From positions 1-10,663 of the forward strand of contig CAYLPJ010000100.1 in NCBI GenBank assembly GCA_964385465.1: 10,663 nucleotides of DNA. Reading direction: 5' to 3'. Below the pieces are notes generated by a model. The model worked only from the letters and a program-made list of their open reading frames with translations. It ran no database searches and was not told where the DNA came from. Positions 1-5,571 of this stretch are shown piece by piece; within the stretch, counting starts at the first letter, position 1, and each line of letters begins with the position of its first letter. Source of the stretch: CAYLPJ01 sp964385465 (GTDB lineage Bacteria > Planctomycetota > Phycisphaerae > SM23-33). The position numbers were made by a program, and so were the translations under genes.

Positions 1-409
1 CTACCGGGATCACACAACCTATTTCGGAGAAATAGGTTGTGTGTCCCCGTGTTTCCCAGCGTCGTCGGCAGACGCGCGCCCTGCGATGGATGAGCTGGCG
101 GAAGACCTCCAGCGGCAGGCGTGAGCGGGCCTGACACCAGGCCGAGTCGGTGGGGGCGCCGGCGCCGACATCGCCGAGAGCGGCCAGGTCGGCGAGCATG
201 GCCGCGATGGAGTGATCGCCGTTGAGCGCCCGATGGACACAGGATCGCACGGTGACGCCGGGGGGGAAGGTCCGATCCCGCCACGTGTGCCCCAGACTCC
301 GGCAGATCTGCTCGGTCTCCTCGTCGGACAACTGCTCTGCCAGGGCGGTCAGTGGAAGGGGACATGGAAAATCTGCGTGCGATCGTCGAGGGTAGCCGAT
401 AGAAGACAT
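1..409 (-). pseudogene. IS4-family transposase, N-terminal fragment (runs off or is broken at the left edge)
   Basis: Reading the minus strand from an ATG at 409 gives 136 codons with no stop to the window edge. The start is well supported: a perfect AAGGAGG Shine-Dalgarno lies at 416-422, six bases upstream. Residues about 18-110 resemble the N-terminal half of IS4-type transposases: a segment SLGHTWRDRTFPPGVTVRS, then GDHSIAAMLADLAALG, then the typical AWCQARSRLPLEVFRQL. The DDE catalytic residues would lie further on and are not present. After about residue 118 the reading passes into WETRGHTTYFSEIG, which comes from the hairpin at 11-43 and does not look like the basic stretch and 'VDGT' catalytic strand expected next. 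I infer the gene is truncated there, although a continuation outside the window cannot be excluded. The RBS sits in the loop of a small inverted repeat (411-416/423-428), which could limit translation. Family call is from motif memory, not a search. Confidence 0.6.
11..43. repeat. Perfect 15-bp inverted repeat, REP-like hairpin
   Basis: Arms 11-25 and 29-43 are exact reverse complements with a three-base loop (26-28). The right arm runs directly into GTGTCCCCGTGTTTCCC. The 15-mer GTTGTGTGTCCCCGT at 36-50 recurs exactly at 521-535. Such palindromes ending in a GTGTCCCC-type tail resemble REP sequences associated with REP-associated tyrosine transposases; that link is inference. It coincides with the point where transposase similarity stops. 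Confidence 0.75.
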
Positions 410-410
410 G

Positions 411-428
411 ATAGGCCTCCTTGCCTAT
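411..428. repeat. Small inverted repeat over the transposase ribosome binding site
   Basis: ATAGGC at 411-416 and GCCTAT at 423-428 can pair around a six-base loop. On the minus-strand transcript the AAGGAGG ribosome binding site (416-422) falls in the loop and edge of this stem. Sequestering the start region of a transposase is a known way of damping transposition, but the stem is short and the role here is inference. Confidence 0.4.
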
Positions 429-523
429 GAGGAAGGGAACGTTACCACCCCATTCATCGGCAAGGCAGGCCTTCGTTTATTCCCTTATCTACATGGACTT
501 CTGCTTATCTTAGGGCCATTGTT

Positions 524-582
524 GTGTGTCCCCGTATTCCGTGTGTCCCCGTATTCCTATTCCCGTATTCCCCCCGTATTCC
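524..582. repeat. Short tandem repeats of a GTGTCCCCGTATTCC motif
   Basis: Two exact adjacent 17-bp copies (524-540 and 541-557) are followed by two shortened copies ending in CCCGTATTCC (561-571 and 572-582). A related copy sits at 39-57 beside the hairpin. The shared 15-mer with 36-50 suggests both sites descend from one REP-type element. No reading frame through it looks like protein. Confidence 0.8.
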
Positions 583-803
583 AGCTTGCCATGCCGGCGT
601 GGATCGAGAGGATAGAGACAGGCGGCGGGCGTTCCGCCGCCGGGAGCGCTGCTGTTGCTCCGGTCGCCCTTCGGGCTCCCTCCGCAACAGCAGCGGGAAC
701 GTTACCCCTGCGGACGGTTCCACCTTATTCCGGACCGGGATCTGTCCAGCGCATGGGTACAGGCTAAGACCTCGCCCTTCGGGCTCGCCGCTTACGCTGA
801 TTC
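583..803. other. Gene-free stretch with GC-rich hairpins and repeated words
   Basis: No convincing coding region is seen between the transposase start (409) and the HNH gene (822). This part holds an 8-bp stem at 621-628/634-641 and a 12-bp stem at 647-658/684-695 whose loop contains a small GCCC-TTC-GGGC hairpin (666-676). The 15-mer TCGCCCTTCGGGCTC occurs at 664-678 and again at 772-786. The 12-mer GGGAACGTTACC occurs at 435-446 and again at 695-706. The pattern suggests nested repeat debris rather than a promoter region for a conserved gene. Confidence 0.6.
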
Positions 804-821
804 GTTAGCCCGAGAACGAAC

Positions 822-1511
822 ATGGACGCAACATTCAGTCATGCCGAGGTTTTTCCGCTCATCGCACGGGTGATCGTGAGGGCGCCCGCCGACAGCGTCG
901 GGTTCGTTGAGCACAATGCGATCGTTTCTGCGCTTCTCGGCGACGCCGAAGGCGAATCCGTCGTCAGCCGAGCTGCCGCAGGATCCTCTCTACCGGATCA
1001 TCGCAGAGTCGCGTCGAACATGGTCGCCTGGTTCTCGCAGCAGATTACCGTCGGGCGCTCGAGCTGGTCGGAGTTCTTCGAACGCGAACGGCGCGGTGCG
1101 GCGTGGGCCTATCGTCCGAAGACGGCCCTTCCCCCTCCCATCGTTGCCGATGCCGAGCTGTCGGCCGTAGAGGGTGACCCCCGGCTGTTCTTCCATCTGC
1201 GTCGAGAGCGAGATCCGCGAATCGCACTGGCGAAACGCGAGGCCGCGCAGGCCGCTAACGGGCTCATTCAGTGCGAAGCCTGTGGTTTTGCGACGCAAGT
1301 CACCTTCCCTGGCTTGCCTGGCGAGGTCTGCGAAATCCACCATCGGCTACCGCTGGCGTCGGCGCCTGAGCCGGTCGAAACCGGCCTGGAGGACCTTGCA
1401 GTGCTTTGCGCAAACTGCCACCGGGCCATCCATCGAACCAACCCGCTGATGAGTGTCCAGGAGTTTCGGGACCGCTACCATGCTACGACCCGGGGCGAGG
1501 ACGCGGGCTAA
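822..1511 (+). CDS. HNH endonuclease domain protein
   Basis: A 229-residue protein with a C-terminal HNH zinc-type nuclease motif: CEAC (C151, C154), then EIHHRLPLA (H173, H174), then LEDLAVLCANCHRAIH (C196, C199, H200, H204). This is the pattern of McrA-like HNH domains, which bind one structural zinc through four cysteines and cut DNA with a metal at the histidines. Residues about 5-100 form a separate domain that I do not recognise by name; its alternation of helices ending in a SNMVAWFSQQITVGRS segment would suit a DNA-binding winged-helix module. It is cytoplasmic, with no signal peptide. The start at 822 is the first in-frame ATG after the GTTAGCC core; its ribosome site is weak, as is common for cassette genes. 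The stop codon lies inside an attC-like core site. It may be a restriction-like nuclease, or a nuclease of unknown target. No partner methylase is present. Confidence 0.85.
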   Translation: MDATFSHAEVFPLIARVIVRAPADSVGFVEHNAIVSALLGDAEGESVVSRAAAGSSLPDHRRVASNMVAWFSQQITVGRSSWSEFFERERRGAAWAYRPKTALPPPIVADAELSAVEGDPRLFFHLRRERDPRIALAKREAAQAANGLIQCEACGFATQVTFPGLPGEVCEIHHRLPLASAPEPVETGLEDLAVLCANCHRAIHRTNPLMSVQEFRDRYHATTRGEDAG

Positions 1512-1556
1512 CAAGCCGCTGCAGCCGACCGGCTTCGCCGGCGGCTGAGCGGCAAG
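1506..1556 (+). other. attC-like recombination site (right end missing)
   Basis: The core GGCTAAC (1506-1512) is followed by AA, then a stem: 1515-1520 pairs with 1548-1553, 1522-1527 pairs with 1542-1547, and 1529-1533 pairs with 1537-1541, around a TTC loop (1534-1536). Two bases on the left arm, G1521 and A1528, are left unpaired, matching the extrahelical bases that define attC strand polarity. AA at 1554-1555 opposes AA at 1513-1514 as an unpaired spacer. The expected GTTAGCC does not follow: only G1556 is present before unrelated sequence. The missing TTAGCC is at 805-810, as expected if the cassette inserted at a non-attC target. Confidence 0.6.
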
Positions 1557-1646
1557 GCGCTATCCCTTCATCCAACACTTCCTCTGCTCCTCCCACCGCA
1601 CGGGCAGGTTCTTCCGCAGCTTCTCCAGGCTCGGGCCTTCGGGTTC

Positions 1647-1706
1647 GCCCGTGTTCGCTGCCGTCTTCACTGCGTTTCGACGTGCTGAGCCGCGTCGTCG
1701 TGACAA
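1647..1706. repeat. 60-bp inserted repeat, copy 1
   Basis: This stretch interrupts the expected RGD-EPEGPSLEKL continuity of the degraded gene and is 60 bases long, so the frame is kept. Its first 39 or so bases (plus strand) align with the start of 1818-1868, including the shared word CTGCGTTTCG. It encodes an Arg/Ser/Ala-rich string with no counterpart in the family as I recall it. Confidence 0.55.
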
Positions 1707-1817
1707 GTCCCCGCGCAGGATCGCCTCGATGATGTCGGTCGCGAGGCTGGTCAGGCGGAGCATTCCGTCTCCGCGAGGCTACGACGGGACAAGCCGGCCG
1801 ACATAGGTGCGGTCGCA

Positions 1818-1868
1818 GCCCGTCTTCGTCCGTCTTCGCTGCGTTTCGTCGTGACTTCGGCGTGACGA
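1818..1868. repeat. 51-bp inserted repeat, copy 2
   Basis: This second copy lies between DVG and CDRTYVG of the degraded gene. It begins GCCCGT and shares CCGTCTTC and CTGCGTTTCG with copy 1, with a few substitutions and small indels. The shared core is read in a different frame from copy 1, so conservation is at DNA level, not protein level. Confidence 0.55.
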
Positions 1869-1897
1869 GCCGACGTCGTTGGCCAGGTCTTCGAGGT

Positions 1898-1916
1898 CCC
1901 TCGGCTGCGCTGAGGG
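1898..1916. repeat. Small palindrome within the degraded gene
   Basis: CCCTCGGC (1898-1905) pairs with GCTGAGGG (1909-1916) around a TGC loop, with one G-T wobble. It lies in the 27-base stretch (1890-1916) that interrupts ANL-DLANDVG and preserves frame. It may be a mini-palindrome insertion. Confidence 0.4.
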
Positions 1917-2147
1917 CAGGTTGGCGTACTCGCCTGATTCCGACCGCTCCTGCCGGCGGCGGGGCTTCGCGATGGCCTCGATGGACCGGCCGGCCTCGCG
2001 GCTCTGCCCACCAGCGAACCTCTTGGTCTCCAATCGCGCCTCCCTTTCCGGAGTGGCGATGGCCCGCAGGCGGAACGCCGGTTGGTCGAGGCCCCCGCCG
2101 AGGTGTGGGTGACCGCCGGGGCGGGGCGTCGGGGGGGTGTTCGGGAT

Positions 2148-3203
2148 TCAGGTTTCGCCTTCGCGGCCGGTCTGCCGGGCATGCGGGGCGGGGGGGGCGT
2201 CGGGTTCTGAAGGCGTGGCCGGGGGGTAGTGCTCGCGGAGCACCTCGTGCCATTGGGCCGGGGTCTTGACGGCGACGAAGGCCATGCGGACGGTCTTCGA
2301 CCTGGGGTGGAGGCGGGCGTACTTGATGCCGAACTTCCGCATGTGCTTGGGGCCGCGGACGGGGCCGTAGAGGTCGCAGGCGTCGTCGAAGTGGCCCAGC
2401 AGGACCTGGCGCTGCTCGGCGAGGCCGGGGCGTGATGGCTGGCGGCCGGCGGCGAGGTCGGCGGCCTGGCGGAAGAACCACGGGTTGCCCAGGCAGCCGC
2501 GTGCGGCGGCGACGGCGTCGACGCCGGTGCGTGCGAGCATCTCCAGCGCGGCGGCGGGGGTCAGCACGTCGCCGGAGCCGATCAGCACGCGGTCGGGGAA
2601 GCGCCGGCGTGCGGCGGCGATGAAGCCCCAGTCGGCCGGGCCGGTGTACTTCTGCTCGACGCTACGGGCGTGGAGGCAGACGGCGGCGGCGCCGGCGTCG
2701 TAGGCGCCCTCGGCGATCCGCCAGAAAGCGTCGTCGGCGTCGTCGTTGGCGAATCGGCGGCGGAGCTTGAGCGTCACCGGGCGGTCGCAGGCGGCCAGGA
2801 CGGCGCGGGTGATGGCCAGGGCGTGATCGGGCTGGCCCATCATGTAGCCGCCGCGCCGGCGGCGCAGGGCCTTGCGGACGGGGCAGGCGAAGTTGAGGTC
2901 GATGATGTCGAAACCCATCTCGCAGAGCACGGCCGCGGCGCGGGCCATCTCGTCGGGGTCGCTGCCGACGATCTGTCCGGCGACGGGGCGGTCGTCGGGG
3001 TCGGTTCGCACGAGGCGGTTGCGCAGCTTGCCGCGGATGAGCAGCATGCGGTCGAGCATCATCTCGGTGGCGCAGAAGGGGCAGCCCAGCCGCCGGCAGA
3101 TCCGCCGGTAGGCCAGGTCCGAGTAGCCCGCCAGCGCCGCCAGCACCACCGGCGAGGCCACCTCGACCCCGCCGATGCGAAACGGTTTCCACAGATCGCT
3201 CAT
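2148..3203 (-). CDS. dus: tRNA-dihydrouridine synthase (Dus family, DusB-like)
   Basis: A 351-residue cytoplasmic flavoenzyme that reduces specific uridines in tRNA to dihydrouridine with FMN and NADPH. Visible family landmarks: the opening SPVVLAALAGYSDLAYR (17-33), corresponding to the usual 'APMAGVTD'. LNFACPVRKA (103-112) carries the catalytic Cys107. VTLKLRRRF (143-151) carries the lysine of the VKxR strand. CLHARSVEQKYTGPADW (176-192) and the FMN-phosphate loops GSGD (209-212) and ARGCLGNPW (234-242) follow. The ATG at 3203 gives MSDLWKPF, the natural start of the barrel; an upstream extension to 3398 would overlap the preceding gene and is Arg/Pro-rich noise. No strong ribosome binding site precedes it. 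A Pro-rich tail (327-351) exceeds the family core. The gene lies 62 bases downstream of the oxidoreductase stop on the same strand, so co-transcription is possible although function is unrelated. Confidence 0.9.
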   Translation of the reverse strand: MSDLWKPFRIGGVEVASPVVLAALAGYSDLAYRRICRRLGCPFCATEMMLDRMLLIRGKLRNRLVRTDPDDRPVAGQIVGSDPDEMARAAAVLCEMGFDIIDLNFACPVRKALRRRRGGYMMGQPDHALAITRAVLAACDRPVTLKLRRRFANDDADDAFWRIAEGAYDAGAAAVCLHARSVEQKYTGPADWGFIAAARRRFPDRVLIGSGDVLTPAAALEMLARTGVDAVAAARGCLGNPWFFRQAADLAAGRQPSRPGLAEQRQVLLGHFDDACDLYGPVRGPKHMRKFGIKYARLHPRSKTVRMAFVAVKTPAQWHEVLREHYPPATPSEPDAPPAPHARQTGREGET

Positions 3204-3265
3204 ACTCACAGGATACACCGCCGCCGGCCGGCGCGGCCACCGGGCGCGGGCCGGGCGCCTTCGGC

Positions 3266-4585
3266 CTACATCCGCCAGGGCGAGCGCATCGGGCGGGTGA
3301 GCAGGCGGTTGGCGTCGTCGTCGTTGGTGAATCGCTCGGCGGCGACATCCCATGCCAGCGGCCGGCCGAGGCGCATGGCGATGTAGCCCAGGATGCACGC
3401 GCTGGCGGAGCGGTGCCCGATCTCGACGGGGGCGACGGTCTCGCCCCGCGAGCGGATGCAGTCGATCCAGTTGCCCTTGTGTGACCGGCTGCGGTAGAGG
3501 CGGACCTCATCTTCGCCGATGCGGCTTCGCAGGAGGGACTTCGGCTCGGCGTCGATCTGCCCGCGGCGGACGTAGACGCTCCCCTTGGTGCCCAGGAACT
3601 CCACGCCCTGGCGGTTCTCGCGGTTGTCGGCACAGATCAGCTTGATGCCGCCCGGGTAGGTGTACTCGATGTGGAACCGCCCGTGCACGGTCCAGGGGCC
3701 TTCCTTGGCGTACTCGGCCCGGCCGTGGATGGCCTCCGGCCCGCCGCGCTCGCAGCCGATGCCCCAGTGGGCGATGTCCATGTGGTGGCTGCCCCAGCCG
3801 GTGATCATGCCGCAGCAGTAGTCGTCGGTCCGCAGCCATCCCGGGCGGCCGTAGCCGCGGGCGGGCTGGACGCGCTTCTCGATGTAGGGCACGCGGCGGG
3901 CGGGCCCGAGCCACATTTCGTAGTCGAGCCAGTCCGGCGGGTCGGTGGGCTCGGCGGGGTCGGCGAACGGGTCGGCGCCGAAGCCGACCTTGACCGTGTG
4001 CAGCCTCCCGATGCGCCCGTTTCGAACGAGCTCGCAGGCGAAGCGGAAGCGGCTGTCGGACCGCTGCTGGCTGCCGACCTGGAGCACCGTGCCGTACCGC
4101 CGGCAGGTGTCGCTGAGGACGCGTCCCTCGGGGATGGTCAGCGTCAGCGGCTTCTGGATGAAGATGTCCTTGCCGGCCTCGGCGGCGGCGATCGCCGGCA
4201 GGGCGTGCCAGTGGTCCGGCGTGACGACGGTCACCGCGTCGATGTCGTCGCGGGCGATGACCTCGCGGAAGTCCCCGGTGGCCATGCACCCCTTGTACGC
4301 GCCGGAGGTGTCCCGCCGGGCGTAATGGCCCTCGACGCGCTTCTTCGCGTCCTCGCGGCGGTGGGCGTCGACGTCGCAGACGGCGACGACCTGCACGTCG
4401 CCATGGCCTAGCAGGCCCCGCATGTCGCCGGTGCCCATCCGCCCGACGCCGATGCAGCCGACGGTGATGCGGTCGTTGGCCGGGGTTGCGCCCCGCGTGC
4501 CGGTCAGCGCCCACGGCGCGGCGGCGGCCGCGGCGCCGGCGGCGGCGCCCTTGAGGAACGTTCGGCGGGATCTCGTCGTGGTCAT
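3266..4585 (-). CDS. Tat-exported Gfo/Idh/MocA-family oxidoreductase
   Basis: A 439-residue NAD(P)-dependent oxidoreductase of the glucose-fructose oxidoreductase / inositol dehydrogenase / MocA family, which oxidises or epimerises sugars and polyols. It opens with a twin-arginine signal, SRRTFLKGAAAG (6-17) and an Ala-rich stretch, so it should be exported folded with its cofactor. The Rossmann nucleotide loop GCIGVGRMG is at 43-51, the acidic strand end VCDVD at 69-73, and TPDHWHALPAI at 122-132. The QKPLT segment (144-148) holds the conserved lysine K145 of the 'EKP' motif. The C-terminal domain contains GWGSHHMDIAHW (263-274), whose histidine is the usual catalytic position. GAAGG-type ribosome site GAAGGAG lies at 4593-4599, seven bases before the ATG. 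The start overlaps the upstream gene's stop as ATGA (4 nt), implying translational coupling. The substrate is unknown. Confidence 0.92.
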   Translation of the reverse strand: MTTTRSRRTFLKGAAAGAAAAAAPWALTGTRGATPANDRITVGCIGVGRMGTGDMRGLLGHGDVQVVAVCDVDAHRREDAKKRVEGHYARRDTSGAYKGCMATGDFREVIARDDIDAVTVVTPDHWHALPAIAAAEAGKDIFIQKPLTLTIPEGRVLSDTCRRYGTVLQVGSQQRSDSRFRFACELVRNGRIGRLHTVKVGFGADPFADPAEPTDPPDWLDYEMWLGPARRVPYIEKRVQPARGYGRPGWLRTDDYCCGMITGWGSHHMDIAHWGIGCERGGPEAIHGRAEYAKEGPWTVHGRFHIEYTYPGGIKLICADNRENRQGVEFLGTKGSVYVRRGQIDAEPKSLLRSRIGEDEVRLYRSRSHKGNWIDCIRSRGETVAPVEIGHRSASACILGYIAMRLGRPLAWDVAAERFTNDDDANRLLTRPMRSPWRM

Positions 4586-5571
4586 CGGTCGGCTCCTTCG
4601 GCCCGGAGGCCGGCTACGTACGCGGCGTGACGGGCGGCGACGCGCCCGCCCTCGACATCCCCCCGGTGGATCAGCAGGCCCACGCGGGTGCTGAGGCTCT
4701 TGCCCTTGGCGAGCGTGAACGGCTTGCCGCTCCGCTCGTCGGGTCGGCGCGGCCCGAACGTGCCGTAGTCCCTCGTCAGCCAGCGCGGCCGGGCGGCGGC
4801 GCCGGCGGCGACGGGGCACAGCACCGCCAGGCCCTCGGTGGCCCCCTCGACGGTATTGGTGTAATCCACCCACGCCGCCCGTTTGTCGTGCGTGCCCTTC
4901 TGGTTCACCCCGCCGGCCGAGCTGACCATCCGCCCGCCGCCCTTGACGGCGTAGGTCGGGCTCATCCTCACGTAGGGCCAGGCGTAGTGCACGGCGTCGC
5001 TGACGAAATGCACGTCGCCGTAGGATGCCGTAAGCGTGAACGTGACGTCCAGCAGCCACTCCCCGCGGCCGAGGGCGGTGAATCGCATCCGCCGGGCCTC
5101 GTCCAGGACGGGCTTGTCGCGGTCCATCTCCCAGAGAAGCCTGGCATCGAGGAGGGCGCCGGGGTCGGCGGCCAGCAGCTTCTCGAACGCCACGTGGCGG
5201 ACGCGGTCGCGGAAGGGCGAGTGGGGGTCCTTCTTGTCGATCCGCGTGTACCAGGCGTTGTAGAAGCTGACCTTCCGCCGGTCGCCGAGGCGGAGCGTGT
5301 CGGCGAACCACACCGACCGGTGGTGGGGGTACTTCTCCGGGTGGACGACCGTCAGCGCCCGCCCGGACGGGGCGCGGGGGACGAAGTAGGGCAGGTCCAC
5401 GTCCCGCCCGTGGTGGTAGGTCAGGGCGGGCGCGCCGTCGATGCCGACGGTGAGCACGCCGTTGGCGTCGTCGCGGTCGAGGGAGATCTTCGGGGGCTTC
5501 GCGGCGGTCGCGGTGCCCGCGGCCGACAGGGCCAGGGCCGCGGCGGCGATGGCGAGGGCTCTGCCCATCAT
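4582..5571 (-). CDS. Secreted DUF6807 (PmoA-like) protein
   Basis: A 329-residue protein with a Sec signal peptide (hydrophobic 3-20, likely cleavage after TATA at about 23-24). The hallmark YPHHRSVWF (81-89) is the 'HPHHxGLWF' signature of DUF6807, a family named PmoA-like from a weak historical link to methane monooxygenase but common in planctomycetes beside sugar oxidoreductases. The fold resembles galactose-mutarotase-type beta sandwiches; catalytic role is not established. A central segment of alternating strands (LLDVTFTLTASYGDVHF, 173-189) and HGRD-like polar turns fit that fold. The first ATG (5569-5571) overlaps the TGA of the enolase-superfamily gene as ATGA. A second ATG follows directly. 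Its stop overlaps the Gfo/Idh/MocA start in the same way. Context points to a joint role with the two flanking exported enzymes. Confidence 0.85.
   Translation of the reverse strand: MMGRALAIAAAALALSAAGTATAAKPPKISLDRDDANGVLTVGIDGAPALTYHHGRDVDLPYFVPRAPSGRALTVVHPEKYPHHRSVWFADTLRLGDRRKVSFYNAWYTRIDKKDPHSPFRDRVRHVAFEKLLAADPGALLDARLLWEMDRDKPVLDEARRMRFTALGRGEWLLDVTFTLTASYGDVHFVSDAVHYAWPYVRMSPTYAVKGGGRMVSSAGGVNQKGTHDKRAAWVDYTNTVEGATEGLAVLCPVAAGAAARPRWLTRDYGTFGPRRPDERSGKPFTLAKGKSLSTRVGLLIHRGDVEGGRVAARHAAYVAGLRAEGADR

Larger units (their letters stand above)
805..1556 (+). mobile_element. Putative solitary integron gene cassette carrying an HNH gene
   Basis: The left boundary is GTTAGCC at 804-810, a near match to the attC/attI core GTTRRRY, cleaved after the G. 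The ATG of the HNH gene follows 11 bases after the core. The right boundary begins with GGCTAAC at 1506-1512, which contains the HNH stop codon TAA (1509-1511), a classic cassette arrangement. It is followed by a long stem-loop ending at 1556. If the ends are joined (1556 to 805) the core sites GGCTAAC and GTTAGCC become exact complements, each separated by AA from the stem, giving a full 57-base attC-like site. Neither core matches RYYYAAC/GTTRRRY perfectly (one position deviates, but symmetrically). No integrase gene is in the window. The boundaries are inferred; the symmetry is visible in the sequence. Confidence 0.55.
1560..2050 (-). pseudogene. Degraded recombinase-associated helix-turn-helix protein gene
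   Basis: Minus-strand pieces in one frame read, in order: SIEAIAKPRRRQERSESGEYANL (1990 to 1917), DLANDVG, CDRTYVGRLV (1817 to 1788), RLTSLATDIIEAILRGD (1757 to 1707), EPEGPSLEKLRKNLPVRWEE (1646 downward) and a TAG stop at 1560-1562. These match, from memory, small proteins encoded beside serine recombinases in alphaproteobacteria and planctomycetes. In those the order is 'ESGEY..L..LA', a helix-turn-helix 'SYVGRLLRLT.LAPDIVEAIL', then 'LSLEKL..PVRWEEQR'. Between the pieces are stretches of 27, 51, 30 and 60 bases that do not belong; the 30-base one (1758-1787) introduces an in-frame TAG at 1779-1781. The N-terminal end is not resolvable, and no recombinase gene is adjacent. The cassette boundary lies only three bases from the stop codon. 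Confidence 0.45.

Noticed and set aside
524..582. CRISPR array
   Set aside because: The 17-bp units are directly adjacent with no spacers and there are no cas genes.
408..767. Plus-strand open frame through the repeat region
   Set aside because: It reads through tandem repeats and hairpins, has no ribosome site and no protein-like composition.
762..810. A complete attC site upstream of the HNH gene (GGCTAAG ... GTTAGCC)
   Set aside because: The outer six bases pair, but the interior does not form the nested stem seen at 1515-1553, so only the GTTAGCC half is supported as a junction.
3204..3398. Longer N-terminus for the dihydrouridine synthase
   Set aside because: The extension overlaps the oxidoreductase C-terminus and is Arg/Pro-rich; the conserved domain begins immediately after the ATG at 3203.
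2662..3633. Minus-strand open frame bridging the oxidoreductase and dus
   Set aside because: It overlaps two real genes out of frame and is Arg/Pro/Ser-rich noise.
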